From Tepiditoga spiralis (GTDB lineage: Bacteria; Thermotogota; Thermotogae; Petrotogales; Petrotogaceae), in the NCBI RefSeq assembly GCF_014701195.1, contig NZ_AP018712.1, positions 1,258,501 through 1,322,500 on the forward strand: DNA of 64,000 nucleotides, written 5' to 3'. The first letter of the stretch is position 1. Each line of letters begins with the position of its first letter. The notes under the pieces were generated by a model. That model saw nothing but the letters and a program-made list of their open reading frames with translations, was not told the origin of the DNA and did no database searches. Of this stretch, positions 1 to 9,172 are shown piece by piece. The position numbers and the translations under genes were made by a program.

Positions 1-1134
1 ATAAAAAATAAATATCCAAATATTTTAGTTTTAAGGAAAGATTTTTTAACTTCAAAAAAAGATATAGAAATTTCATATAATGTTGGAGCAGACATCATTT
101 TATTAATAACTTCATTATTTATTAAAGAAAAAAATGGATTAAAAAAAATGAAAGAATTAAAAGATTATGCTGAAAAATTGGGTATGACATGTTTAATTGA
201 AATTCATTCTAAAAAAGAATTAAACTTTGCTTTAAAACTCGAACCAAAATTACTTGGAATTAATTCAAGAGATTTAAATACTTTTAAAATAAAAAAAGAA
301 TTGCCATTTGAATTAAAAAAATATATAAAAAAAATAAAAGTAATATATGAATCTGGTATTAATAATTATTTAGATTCGTTTTCAATAGGTGTATTTGGAT
401 TTAATGGTATACTTTGTGGAACATCAGTTATAGAAAACAAGAAAAGAATACCAGAAATAATAAAAGGATTTAATGATGGGAAAAACAATCAAAATAAATT
501 TTATAAATATATGTTTAATAAAATTTATTTAAAGAAAGAGCTAGTGGTTAAAGTATGTGGATTAACTAATTTAAAAGATACTGAATTTGTTATAAAAAAA
601 GGTGCAAATATCGTTGGATTTATTATGGCTAAAAGTTTAAGACAAGTCAATTATGAATTTTTAAAAAATACTGCATTAAAAATAAAAAATAATATGAGAG
701 CTTTAGTGATTACAAAAGAATATTTGGATCAAGCAATAAAAGCATACAATGAAAATTTGATAGATGTTGTGCAAGTTCATGGAGAATTCAATGAAAATAA
801 ATTAAAAAAAATAAAAATACCTTACTATAAAGCAGTTAATTTAAAAGATAAATTACAAATAAAAAAAAGCATATTTACTTTATACGATGCATTTTCTGAA
901 AACACTTATGGAGGTACAGGAAAAACATTATCAAACGAATTAATAAAAGCAATAAAAGAAAAAGAAAGCTTTTTGGCTATTGCTGGTGGAATCAATGAAA
1001 AAAATATACAAAAAATTTTAAAATATACCCCTAATATGATAGATTTATCTTCAGGTTTAGAAAAAGTTCCAGGAAAAAAAGATAAAGAAAAAGTAGAAAA
1101 ATTTTTTTATGAGGTGAAAAAATGGAAAAAATAG
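1..1134 (+). CDS. trpCF: Indole-3-glycerol-phosphate synthase / phosphoribosylanthranilate isomerase fusion (TrpC-TrpF), 5' end missing
   Basis: The reading frame is open from base 1, so the start lies outside the window; 377 codons are visible. The first ~165 residues are the C-terminal two thirds of TrpC: LVLRKDF (catalytic Lys strand), GADIILLI, LIEIH, LLGINSRDLNTF and YESGI all match the IGPS barrel. From about residue 183 a second barrel starts with VVKVCGLTN, the TrpF N-terminal strand with its catalytic Cys, and ends with the phosphate-binding GGTGKT and AGGINEKN motifs. The fused enzyme would convert PRA to CdRP and then to indole-glycerol phosphate in the cytoplasm. It overlaps trpB by 13 bp, so translation is probably coupled. 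IGPS motif INNRDL is INSRDL here, a mild change. The family call is firm; the missing N-terminus holds the first IGPS catalytic Lys. Confidence 0.95.
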   Translation: MKNKYPNILVLRKDFLTSKKDIEISYNVGADIILLITSLFIKEKNGLKKMKELKDYAEKLGMTCLIEIHSKKELNFALKLEPKLLGINSRDLNTFKIKKELPFELKKYIKKIKVIYESGINNYLDSFSIGVFGFNGILCGTSVIENKKRIPEIIKGFNDGKNNQNKFYKYMFNKIYLKKELVVKVCGLTNLKDTEFVIKKGANIVGFIMAKSLRQVNYEFLKNTALKIKNNMRALVITKEYLDQAIKAYNENLIDVVQVHGEFNENKLKKIKIPYYKAVNLKDKLQIKKSIFTLYDAFSENTYGGTGKTLSNELIKAIKEKESFLAIAGGINEKNIQKILKYTPNMIDLSSGLEKVPGKKDKEKVEKFFYEVKKWKK

Positions 1135-2345
1135 AATATTATGGAGTTTATGGTGGAACTTATATACCAGAAGTATTAAAGTCATCAATAGATGAATTAA
1201 AAGAAAATTTTTATAGATATGCAGAAGACAAAAAATTCAATGAAGAGTACAAAAATTTATTAAAAACTTTTGTAGGAAGGCCAACACCGTTGTATTATGC
1301 AGAAAATTTAACAAAAAAAATAGGTGGAGCAAAAATATTTTTTAAATTAGAAGGATTGGCAAATACTGGGGCACATAAGATTAATAATTCATTAGGCCAA
1401 GCCTTGCTTGCTAAAAAAATAGGTAAAAAAAGAATAATAGCTGAAACAGGAGCTGGACAACATGGAGTTGCTACTGCTGCAGTTTGTGCAAAGTTAAATC
1501 TTGAATGTGAAATATTCATGGGTGAAGTTGATATAAAAAGACAAAGGCCAAATGTTTTTATAATGGAACAATTTGGAGCAAAGATTCATTCAGTTACTAA
1601 TGGTACGAAAACTTTAAAGGACGCTGTAAATGAAGCATTAAGATATTGGACAAAAAGAAGTTTTGATACGCATTATTTAATAGGTTCTGCATTAGGACCT
1701 GCGCCTTATCCTCAAATGGTTAAATTTTTTCAATCAATTATTGGTAAAGAAGTAAAAGAACAATTAAGAAGTGAAAATATAAATAAACCAGATTATATGA
1801 TTGCTTGTGTTGGAGGAGGTTCAAATGCTATAGGTTTTTTTTCAGAGTATATAAATGATGAAAGTGTTAAATTAATAGGTGTTGAAGCAGGTGGAAAAGG
1901 AATTGAAAGTAATGAACATGCATCTAAAATTTCTGGTAATGGAACAGTTGGTATAGTACAAGGATATAAATCAAAATTTTTGCAAAATAATGATGGTCAG
2001 ATCTTATCAACACATTCGATAAGTGCTGGATTGGATTATGCGGGCATAGGTCCTGAATTAGTATATTTAAATGAAATAAAAAGAATAAACTTTGTAAACG
2101 AAAAAGATGATGAAGTTATAAAAACTTTTAATTTTGTAACAAAAAATGAAGGAATAGTACCAGCTTTAGAGTCAACTCATGCAATATCTTATGCATTAAA
2201 ATTAGCTTCAAATTTAAATAAAAACAAAAATATAATAGTAAATATTTCAGGAATTGGAAATAAAGATATTTTTATAACTGCTAAACTTTTAGATAAAACA
2301 AATTGGATTAACTTTTTAAAAAGAGAGGTTGAAGAAAATGGATAA
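1122..2345 (+). CDS. trpB: Tryptophan synthase beta chain
   Basis: A 407-residue protein of normal TrpB1 length, joining indole and serine to make tryptophan in complex with TrpA. The PLP lysine is in GAHKINNS (about K86), followed by the ETGAGQHGVATA loop and the PLP-phosphate loop CVGGGSNA. The start at 1122 lies inside the end of trpCF, with GAGGTG about 5 bases upstream (1111-1116), and the last codons overlap the trpA start. The gene order trpCF-trpB-trpA and these overlaps show one operon. No missing residue or truncation was seen. Confidence 0.98.
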   Translation: MEKIEYYGVYGGTYIPEVLKSSIDELKENFYRYAEDKKFNEEYKNLLKTFVGRPTPLYYAENLTKKIGGAKIFFKLEGLANTGAHKINNSLGQALLAKKIGKKRIIAETGAGQHGVATAAVCAKLNLECEIFMGEVDIKRQRPNVFIMEQFGAKIHSVTNGTKTLKDAVNEALRYWTKRSFDTHYLIGSALGPAPYPQMVKFFQSIIGKEVKEQLRSENINKPDYMIACVGGGSNAIGFFSEYINDESVKLIGVEAGGKGIESNEHASKISGNGTVGIVQGYKSKFLQNNDGQILSTHSISAGLDYAGIGPELVYLNEIKRINFVNEKDDEVIKTFNFVTKNEGIVPALESTHAISYALKLASNLNKNKNIIVNISGIGNKDIFITAKLLDKTNWINFLKREVEENG

Positions 2346-3090
2346 AAAATTTTTGATGACACATCTTGTATGTGGATATCCAAATTTAAAAAAGACAAAA
2401 GACATTATAGAAGCAATGAATGATGGTGGAGCAAAGTATATAGAAGTTCAAATTCCATTTTCTGATCCAATAGCTGATGGTCCTTTAATAGAAGATGCTT
2501 CTAAAGATGCAATAAATAATCAAATTACAGTAAAAAAGTGTTTAGATTTTATAAGTAGTTTAGATGAAAAATTAAGAAAAAAAATAATAATAGTAACTTA
2601 TGCTAATATTATTTTTAAATATGGAATTGAAAATTTTGTATCTAAACTTTCCAAGTTAAAACTTTATGGAATATTAATTCCAGACTTATTACCTGAATAT
2701 GATGAGGGTTTATCAAATTTTTGTAATAAATATAAAATACATAATATATTAATAATATCTAAAAATACAAACTTGAATAGAATAAAGTATTTAAATAAAA
2801 AAGGAAATGGTTTTTTTTATGTTACAGCAAGAAATGGAATAACTGGAGAAAAGACAATATTTAATTTAGAAACATTAAATTGGTTAAAAAAAATTAAAGA
2901 CATTATAATTAAGCCAATTGCATTGGGATTTGGAATAAATTCAAAAGATCAAATATTAAAAATAAAAGAATTTACAGACATAGTAGTTGTTGGAAGTCAC
3001 TTTATAAAAATAATTAATGAAAATAAAAACTGCAAAAAAATATATGAAGTAATAAGAAAAGAAACAGAAAAATTAGTGAATTTTTTATAA
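2338..3090 (+). CDS. trpA: Tryptophan synthase alpha chain
   Basis: The 250-residue alpha subunit that cleaves indole-3-glycerol phosphate. The signature EVQIPFSDPIADGP carries both catalytic acids (family Glu49 and Asp60), and FFYVTARNGITG and ALGFGIN form the phosphate-binding loops. I chose the ATG at 2338 because GAGAGG lies at 2323-2328 with a 9-base gap; a TTG three codons upstream is also in frame but lacks suitable spacing. The start overlaps the trpB stop by 8 bases. This is the last gene of the operon and is followed directly by a hairpin terminator. At 250 residues it is slightly shorter than most TrpA (260-270). Confidence 0.97.
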   Translation: MDKKFLMTHLVCGYPNLKKTKDIIEAMNDGGAKYIEVQIPFSDPIADGPLIEDASKDAINNQITVKKCLDFISSLDEKLRKKIIIVTYANIIFKYGIENFVSKLSKLKLYGILIPDLLPEYDEGLSNFCNKYKIHNILIISKNTNLNRIKYLNKKGNGFFYVTARNGITGEKTIFNLETLNWLKKIKDIIIKPIALGFGINSKDQILKIKEFTDIVVVGSHFIKIINENKNCKKIYEVIRKETEKLVNFL

Positions 3091-3091
3091 T

Positions 3092-3119
3092 AAAACTCCA
3101 GTTAAACTGGAGTTTTTAG
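3092..3119. terminator. Bidirectional intrinsic terminator between trpA and the 3-hydroxyacyl-CoA dehydrogenase gene
   Basis: AAAACTCCAG and CTGGAGTTTT form a 10-bp stem around a 5-base loop, with A-run before and T-run after, so it can stop both the trp transcript and the converging minus-strand gene ending at 3116. Confidence 0.85.
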
Positions 3120-4018
3120 TTATTTATTAAGAAATTAGGATCTTGATAAGCTGGATTTGGATACTTATAAAATCCTTCACCAGTTTTAATACCTTTTTTC
3201 CCTTTATCTATATAATTTTTCTTACAATATTCAGCCATTTTTAATGATTCAGTATCATTACCAATGGTACCATTTCTTAAAGCAATATTGTAAACTGTAT
3301 CCATACCAACCATATCAATTATACCAAAAGGACCTATTTTTGCTCCTGTACTAATCATCCATGTTTTATCAACACTTTGAGGATCAGAAATACCTTTGAA
3401 AATAAGAGTTCTTGCAGCTTTTAATAATGGAACTAAAAGGGAATTTAAAACATAACCAGGTTGTTCTTTATAAATTGGTATAGGAATCATACCAATATCT
3501 TTAGCAAAATTTAAAACTATGTCAAAATATTTTTTATCTGTTTTATCATGCATCATTACTTCTCCAATGTTTGCATCCCAAACCGGATTTGCAAAGTGTA
3601 GAGCTAAAAATTTTTCTGGTCTTTTTGTTTCATTAGCAAACATACTGGGCAACATTGTTGAAGAATTTGTTGTGAAAATGGTTTTTTCTGGAGCAACTTT
3701 AGATAAATTAGAATAAAATGTTTTTTTTATTTCAGATACTTCTGGAATAGATTCACTTACTAAATCAGCATTTTTAACGGCTTCTTCTAAATTTGTTGTG
3801 TAAGACAAACGAGAAAGAGTTGAGTCAATTTGCTCTTTAGTTGCTCCTTTTTTTTCTTCAAATAATTTAGCAAATTTTTTATGAAATTCTTTTCCGCCTT
3901 CAAGTCCTTTTTCAAAGGCATCATAAACAACTACATTAAAACCATTAAATGCTACTTGCCAAGCTATTTGTGCCCCCAACACACCAGCACCAGCTACCAT
4001 TACATTGTTTATTTCCAT
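3116..4018 (-). CDS. 3-hydroxyacyl-CoA dehydrogenase family protein (3-hydroxybutyryl-CoA dehydrogenase-like)
   Basis: A 300-residue NAD-dependent dehydrogenase expected to oxidise or reduce 3-hydroxyacyl-CoA. The N-terminus has the Rossmann motif VAGAGVLGAQIA; NSSTM and LHFANPV...GEVM carry the family's active-site Ser, His and Glu; the C-terminal helical domain has GYVLNSLL, GPFGIIDMVGMD and GEGFYKY. The start at 4018 follows AAGGGGG on the minus strand. The gene stands alone between two terminable units, so no thiolase or enoyl-CoA hydratase partner is visible and the physiological substrate is open. It has its own promoter with an operator-like palindrome at the transcript start. Related proteins are often annotated hbd/fadB-like; a specific symbol would be a guess. 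Confidence 0.9.
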   Translation of the reverse strand: MEINNVMVAGAGVLGAQIAWQVAFNGFNVVVYDAFEKGLEGGKEFHKKFAKLFEEKKGATKEQIDSTLSRLSYTTNLEEAVKNADLVSESIPEVSEIKKTFYSNLSKVAPEKTIFTTNSSTMLPSMFANETKRPEKFLALHFANPVWDANIGEVMMHDKTDKKYFDIVLNFAKDIGMIPIPIYKEQPGYVLNSLLVPLLKAARTLIFKGISDPQSVDKTWMISTGAKIGPFGIIDMVGMDTVYNIALRNGTIGNDTESLKMAEYCKKNYIDKGKKGIKTGEGFYKYPNPAYQDPNFLINN

Positions 4019-4045
4019 GATTTTTCCCCCTTACTATAGATAATT

Positions 4046-4104
4046 TTGAGCAAATTTCACAAATGCTCAATTTATATTATATCACTTTTTCACAAAAATG
4101 TCAT
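4046..4104 (-). promoter_or_regulatory. Promoter and operator-like palindrome of the 3-hydroxyacyl-CoA dehydrogenase gene
   Basis: On the minus strand a -35 ATGACA (4099-4104) and -10 TATAAT (4076-4081) are 17 bp apart. Immediately downstream, TTGAGCA and TGCTCAA (4046-4052 and 4064-4070) form a palindrome covering the expected transcript start. This is the usual place for a repressor site; the regulator is unknown. Confidence 0.6.
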
Positions 4105-4345
4105 CATAATTTACCACCAATTCAATGGACAATTTAAAAAATAAAGTATGTATAATAAAAAAATAAAATATTAAAACAAGATAAAAAATAATTTTTTCTG
4201 GTATAATTTTAATATATGAACGTTTTTTTATGAAAAAATTAAGAATTAAAAAAGCCTATATTTTAGTATGATGTAGTGATTATGAGTGATTATTTGTAAA
4301 AGAACACAAATATAAGTAAAAAAAATAAAAAATCTTTAAAATACC
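4105..4345. other. Non-coding AT-rich stretch upstream of glgP, with a second possible promoter
   Basis: No credible gene is seen. TGGTATAAT at 4199-4207 is an extended -10 element on the plus strand and could start a longer glgP transcript with a ~210-base leader. The only ATG-led reading frame after it encodes 13 residues and is not convincing. Confidence 0.4.
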
Positions 4346-4375
4346 TTGATTTTAGTAATAAGTTTTTGGTATAAT
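4346..4375 (+). promoter_or_regulatory. glgP promoter
   Basis: TTGATT (4346-4351), an 18-bp spacer and TGG-TATAAT (-10 at 4370-4375) give a near-consensus promoter with an extended -10, about 45 bases before the glgP start. Confidence 0.65.
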
Positions 4376-4420
4376 TACTATGAAAACAATTTCATAAATT
4401 ATCCGGAGGGAGGAAGAATA

Positions 4421-6985
4421 ATGAATTTTTTAAGTAAAGTTACAGCAATTCCAAAGCTTCCTGAAAGAATAAAAGGATTAAAAGTTCTTTCAAAAAATAT
4501 GTGGTGGACATGGAACTATGATTCACAGAAGTTATTTGAAATAATTGATTTAGATTTATGGATTTCAACAAATAGAAATCCAGTAGTTTTTTTAAAGAAT
4601 GTTAGCCAAAAAAAATTAGATTCTGTTTTGAATGATGAAGAGTTTTTGAATTTATATGATTATGTGATGAAAACATTTGAAAATTATATGAACACGGATG
4701 ATACATGGTTTAATAAAACACACAAAAATTATAAAGGTGGAGAAATTGCTTATTTTTGTGCTGAATATGGAATACATGAATCTTTACCTATTTATTCAGG
4801 AGGTTTAGGAATATTAGCTGGAGATCATGTTAAATCTGCAAGTGATATAGGAATACCATATATTGGTGTTGGATTTTTATATAGACAAGGTTATTTTCAA
4901 CAAAAAATAAATAATGAAGGTTGGCAAGAAAGCATATATGAAAGTTATGATTTTGCAGATCTTGCTGTTGATCCTGCAAAAGATAAAAATGGAGAAGAAG
5001 TTTATGTTGATATAGATATAGCAGGTAAAAAAGTATTCGTGAAAGTTTGGGAATTAAAGGTTGGAAGAGTAAAGGTATATTTATTAGATACAGATATACC
5101 TCAAAATGATCCAGATGAAAGATGGTTAACTTCAAGATTGTATGGTGGCGACCAAGAAATGAGAATAAGACAAGAAATGCTTCTTGGTATTGCAGGAGTT
5201 AGAGCATTAAGAAAATTAGATATAAATCCTTCTGTTTGGCATATGAATGAAGGTCATGCTGCATTTTTAAATCTTGAAAGAATGAGAGAATTAATACAAA
5301 GTAATAATTTAACTTTTAAAGAAGCAATAGAAGTTGTTAGAGCTGGATCAATCTTTACAACACATACACCGGTTCCTGCTGGAAACGATGCATTTCCTTT
5401 GTATTTAATGGATAAATATTTTGGTAATTATTGGCCAACATTAAAAGCAACAAGACCAGAGTTTATGCAATTAGGATTAGAAGCTAGACCAGATGGATCT
5501 GAAATGTTTTCAATGACAATATTGGCACTTTCTCTTGCGGGAAGAGCAAATGGTGTTTCAAAACTCCACGGTGAAGTATCAAGAAACTTATGGAAACATG
5601 TATGGAATGGTATAGAAGCAGTTGAAGTACCTATAACTCATGTAACTAATGGAGTTCATAGTGAAACTTGGATAGCAGATGACTTACAAAAACTGTTTAA
5701 AGAAGAGTTTGGTGAAAACTGGAATAATGAAATAGACGATCCAGATATGTGGGCTAAAATTGAAAAAATATCAGATAAAGAATTATGGGAAAAGCATCAA
5801 AAACTAAAATTAAAACTTATTAATCATTTACACGAAAGATTAAAAACACAAAGATCAAGACATGGTGAAACTGTTGAAGAATTAGAAAGTATAGAAGATA
5901 TTTTAGATCCAAAAGCATTAACTATAGGTTTTGCAAGAAGATTTGCAACTTATAAAAGAGCAATATTAATATTTAGAGATTTACAAAGACTTGAAAAAAT
6001 ACTAAATAATCCAGAAAGACCAGTTCAAATAATTTTTGCTGGTAAAGCACATCCAGCTGATAAGCCTGGACAAGAGTTTATAAAAAGAATATATGAAATT
6101 TCAAGAATGGAGCAGTTTAAAAATAGAATAGTTATAGTAGAAAATTATGATATGAATCTTGCAAGACATCTTGTTTCAGGTGTTGATATTTGGCTTAACA
6201 ATCCAAGAAGACCTCATGAAGCATCAGGAACATCAGGAGAAAAAGCAGGAATGAATGGTGCAATGAATTTTTCAGTTCTTGATGGCTGGTGGGTTGAAGG
6301 ATATAATAAGAAAAACGGATGGGCAATAGGCGATAATAGAGATTATACAGATTTAGAATTACAAGATAATATTGATAGTGTTTCAATGTATAATACATTA
6401 GAAAAAGAGATAGTACCAATGTATTATGATAATAGAAAAGAAGATATTCCAGTAAATTGGATTAAAGTTATGAAAGAATCAATAAGATCAGTTGCATCTT
6501 TTTTTAATACTTCAAGAATGGTTAAAGAATATACACAAAAATTATATATGCCAGCACAAGTTCAAAACAATAAGTTCGTAAAAGATAATTTTGAAGTAGC
6601 AAAAGATTTTGCAAATTGGAGAGACATATTAGAAAGAAATTGGAATTCAATAAAAATAAAAGTAACTTCTAATCAAGATTTTTCAGAAACACTTGAAGTT
6701 GGAAAAATAATAGAAATAGAGTCAGAAATATATTTACCAGGAATAGGACCAGATTCAATAGAACCAGAAATAGTTGTAGCTAAACTCGAAGATGATAAAG
6801 TAATAAGTTTAAAAACATATGATTTAAAGATGATAAAAGAAATTCAACAAGATACTTATTTATATAGAGGTAGTTTTGAAATAGAAGATAGAGGCCAATA
6901 TGGATACAATGTTAGAGTTTCTGCAAGTCATCCTTATATGCCACATAGAAATTATTTAATGAACTTAGTAAAGTATCCTATGTAA
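4421..6985 (+). CDS. glgP: Alpha-glucan (glycogen/maltodextrin) phosphorylase, GT35 short type
   Basis: An 854-residue phosphorylase releasing glucose-1-phosphate from alpha-1,4-glucans. It belongs to the short-N-terminus subgroup typical of Thermotoga AgpA: it opens with a KVLSKNMWWTWN domain and YFCAEYGIHESLPIYSGGLG rather than the long eukaryotic regulatory region. HMNEGHAAF, TTHTPVPAG, THVTNGVH and FAGKAHPAD are conserved barrel motifs, and ASGTSGEKAGMNG holds the PLP lysine (about K608). I set the start at 4421 because GGAGGGAGG at 4405-4413 precedes it; an upstream in-frame extension to 4346 would overlap the promoter. It is monocistronic, ending at a strong terminator. A C-terminal ~100-residue beta domain follows the catalytic part, as in this subgroup. 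Together with the cytoplasmic GH13 at 56595 it points to storage or imported glucan use. Confidence 0.97.
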   Translation: MNFLSKVTAIPKLPERIKGLKVLSKNMWWTWNYDSQKLFEIIDLDLWISTNRNPVVFLKNVSQKKLDSVLNDEEFLNLYDYVMKTFENYMNTDDTWFNKTHKNYKGGEIAYFCAEYGIHESLPIYSGGLGILAGDHVKSASDIGIPYIGVGFLYRQGYFQQKINNEGWQESIYESYDFADLAVDPAKDKNGEEVYVDIDIAGKKVFVKVWELKVGRVKVYLLDTDIPQNDPDERWLTSRLYGGDQEMRIRQEMLLGIAGVRALRKLDINPSVWHMNEGHAAFLNLERMRELIQSNNLTFKEAIEVVRAGSIFTTHTPVPAGNDAFPLYLMDKYFGNYWPTLKATRPEFMQLGLEARPDGSEMFSMTILALSLAGRANGVSKLHGEVSRNLWKHVWNGIEAVEVPITHVTNGVHSETWIADDLQKLFKEEFGENWNNEIDDPDMWAKIEKISDKELWEKHQKLKLKLINHLHERLKTQRSRHGETVEELESIEDILDPKALTIGFARRFATYKRAILIFRDLQRLEKILNNPERPVQIIFAGKAHPADKPGQEFIKRIYEISRMEQFKNRIVIVENYDMNLARHLVSGVDIWLNNPRRPHEASGTSGEKAGMNGAMNFSVLDGWWVEGYNKKNGWAIGDNRDYTDLELQDNIDSVSMYNTLEKEIVPMYYDNRKEDIPVNWIKVMKESIRSVASFFNTSRMVKEYTQKLYMPAQVQNNKFVKDNFEVAKDFANWRDILERNWNSIKIKVTSNQDFSETLEVGKIIEIESEIYLPGIGPDSIEPEIVVAKLEDDKVISLKTYDLKMIKEIQQDTYLYRGSFEIEDRGQYGYNVRVSASHPYMPHRNYLMNLVKYPM

Positions 6986-6993
6986 TAAATATA

Positions 6994-7026
6994 AAAAAGT
7001 GATTCCGAATGGAATCACTTTTTTTA
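6994..7026. terminator. Intrinsic terminator after glgP, usable from both strands
   Basis: AAAAAGTGATTCC / GGAATCACTTTTT form a 13-bp stem with a 4-base loop, followed by a T-run on the plus strand and preceded by A-run, facing the converging FliK-like gene. Confidence 0.9.
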
Positions 7027-7049
7027 AAAATATTCTAAATAAAAATATT

Positions 7050-9140
7050 CTAAAAAATATTTTCTTTTACTGTTATATCTTTTTCATTTTTATAAATATT
7101 TAATGAGTTTAGTTTGTAACCAAGTTTTTCAATGTTGGTTGATAATTTATCTAAATCTGATTTAAAAATTTCTTCATTTTTATCAAGTCCAATTTTTAAT
7201 ATTACATCTTTTTCAGAAATATACATGTTTATATCTGTTATTCCAAAAGTTTCGGTTGGAAGAACTAATCTTAATTTTCCATAGTTTGAAGAATTTTCTT
7301 TGTTATTGTGTATTTCATTACCTTTTTTAAAACTCATAAATACAGGTACTCCAAGCATATTAAACATCATATATGAAGTATCATTTATATTTTTAGAATT
7401 TTCCATAGTTTTGTAGGCTGAAACTGCTTTTTCCATAGTTTTGTTTAATGTGAGTATATTTTTTTTAAATAATGTTTGTACTTGTTCTTCGTCTTTTTTC
7501 TTAACTTGCTCGAAATTTAATCTTTCATTTATAGAGTCATTTTTAAAAATTTTTTGTTTCAAAGTATTTGTTTTTACAATATTTTGTTTTTTTAAATGTT
7601 GTTCAAGATTTAATTTGAAGTTTTTATCTTTTAAAGTAGTTATTTTTTGATTTTTAATTTTAATTTTATTTTTTTGAATGAGTTTTTGTTTTATATACTT
7701 TTTTTTAGAAGATTGATTTTTAGAACTTTGTTTATTTATAATTTTTTTGAATTTAACATTTTTTTGAATTATATATTTTTTAGAATTTTTTACTAATGTA
7801 GTATTTTTGTGTGGAATTATTTTTTTTAAGTTGATATTTTTTTTATTAATAATACTTTTGTATTTTTTAAAAGAAGGTAATCGTATAAGTCTTTTTAATT
7901 TTTTTATGTTATTTTCTTTTATTGATATTTTACTTATTTCTTCATTACTTTTTTTGTTAATATTCAAAAATTTATTGTCTTGTATTTTTTCATTTAGTTG
8001 GTTTTTATTTTTTAAAATATTTTTTTCATTAATTATTGATTTATTAACAGTTTTAATACTTTGATTATTAGTATTTTGATTATTAATTTGTTGAATATTT
8101 TTTTTAAAAATATTTTGATTGTTTTTGTTTTTTTCTAATACTATATTATTTTGTTTTTGATACTCATTAGTTTTTGTTTCTTTTGTATCTTTATTACTTA
8201 TAATATTATTGTTTTTAAAAATATTTTTCCCAGTTTTATTAATTTCTTCTTTTAATATCTTTTTTCCTTCATTAAAAGTTTCAATTTTTTGTTTTTTAGA
8301 TTCAGTAAATTCAAATGTATTTTTTTTATTTATTTGTTGCTTTGAGTTATCATCATTTTTAAGAATATTTTTTTCAAGATTTTTATTTAATTTTTTATTT
8401 TTTATTATACCTTCATTATTGTCATTTTCTAATATATTTTTTTTATTTAATGAAGTATTATTGTTTTCTTTTGAAGTATCTTTTTTTAATAATTCTGTAT
8501 TTAATGAATTATTATTTAATGAGTTTTTATTAATTTCTTTTTTAGGTGAAATAAAATTTTTTATTATTTGTTCAACTTTTTTTGCAATAAAATTTGGTGA
8601 TGGATGAACTAATTTTGATTTTAAAAAGCTTTTTGAAAATTCATCTATTATAGAACGAATAAATCCTTTAACTTGTTTTTGCTTTTCAGGGGTTATATTT
8701 TCTAAAAGTTTTTCTATATTAGTATTTTCTAAGTTGTTTTTAGAAAAATTTTCTTTTAGTGATTCAGAAAATTCTGAGATCCACATTAATAATTTACTCT
8801 TTTGAATGTTTGGAATATTTGAAATATCTATATTGAATGAAAGATTTTTAAAAATTTCTATATGGAGTGTATTATTAGTTAAGTTACCAAGCGCTTTTGT
8901 AAAAATAGCATTTTTTAATTCTTTTAAATCATTTGAAGTATTGAAAAGTAAATTTACAATACTTCCTTCTGGAAGCTTTTTTCCATTGCTATCTAATATA
9001 TAAAGTTTACCCCCAGCATTTACTATATTTAATTTATTATCAGAATAAACTACCTTTCCTTGAAGCTTTTTAGAATATACATTATTAGAATTTTTTTTTA
9101 TTGGTATATTTATTTTAACTTGCGAATTAATTTCATTCAT
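7050..9140 (-). CDS. FliK-like flagellar hook-length control protein (tentative)
   Basis: A 696-residue protein in three parts. Residues 1-200 are an ordered region with KVVYSDNKLNIVNAGGKLY and a helical segment. Residues ~200-560 are extremely rich in Asn and Lys, with no obvious domain and many short polar repeats. The last ~90 residues (LRLVLPTETFGITDINMYI ... LGYKLNSLNIY) match the pattern of the FliK C-terminal Flg_hook domain: an amphipathic strand, a leucine-rich helix and a final strand. A long disordered centre between two folded ends is what a FliK molecular ruler looks like. The start at 9140 follows GAGGTG. It is the last gene of the minus-strand run, and no other flagellar gene is in view, so the call rests on architecture only. 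The phenylalanine-rich open frames on the opposite strand are a by-product of its AAA/AAT codons. Confidence 0.5.
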   Translation of the reverse strand: MNEINSQVKINIPIKKNSNNVYSKKLQGKVVYSDNKLNIVNAGGKLYILDSNGKKLPEGSIVNLLFNTSNDLKELKNAIFTKALGNLTNNTLHIEIFKNLSFNIDISNIPNIQKSKLLMWISEFSESLKENFSKNNLENTNIEKLLENITPEKQKQVKGFIRSIIDEFSKSFLKSKLVHPSPNFIAKKVEQIIKNFISPKKEINKNSLNNNSLNTELLKKDTSKENNNTSLNKKNILENDNNEGIIKNKKLNKNLEKNILKNDDNSKQQINKKNTFEFTESKKQKIETFNEGKKILKEEINKTGKNIFKNNNIISNKDTKETKTNEYQKQNNIVLEKNKNNQNIFKKNIQQINNQNTNNQSIKTVNKSIINEKNILKNKNQLNEKIQDNKFLNINKKSNEEISKISIKENNIKKLKRLIRLPSFKKYKSIINKKNINLKKIIPHKNTTLVKNSKKYIIQKNVKFKKIINKQSSKNQSSKKKYIKQKLIQKNKIKIKNQKITTLKDKNFKLNLEQHLKKQNIVKTNTLKQKIFKNDSINERLNFEQVKKKDEEQVQTLFKKNILTLNKTMEKAVSAYKTMENSKNINDTSYMMFNMLGVPVFMSFKKGNEIHNNKENSSNYGKLRLVLPTETFGITDINMYISEKDVILKIGLDKNEEIFKSDLDKLSTNIEKLGYKLNSLNIYKNEKDITVKENIF

Positions 9141-9172
9141 AAAATCACCTCAAGATATTATCGGCTTTTAAA

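Noticed and set aside
4230-4272. A 13-codon ATG frame in the glgP leader as a leader peptide
   Set aside because: No ribosome site, no codon bias for regulation and no attenuator hairpin next to it.
7441-9003. Several Phe/Leu-rich open frames on the plus strand over the FliK-like gene
   Set aside because: They are the complement of Lys/Asn codons (AAA, AAT), have no ribosome sites and lie within a well-started minus-strand gene.
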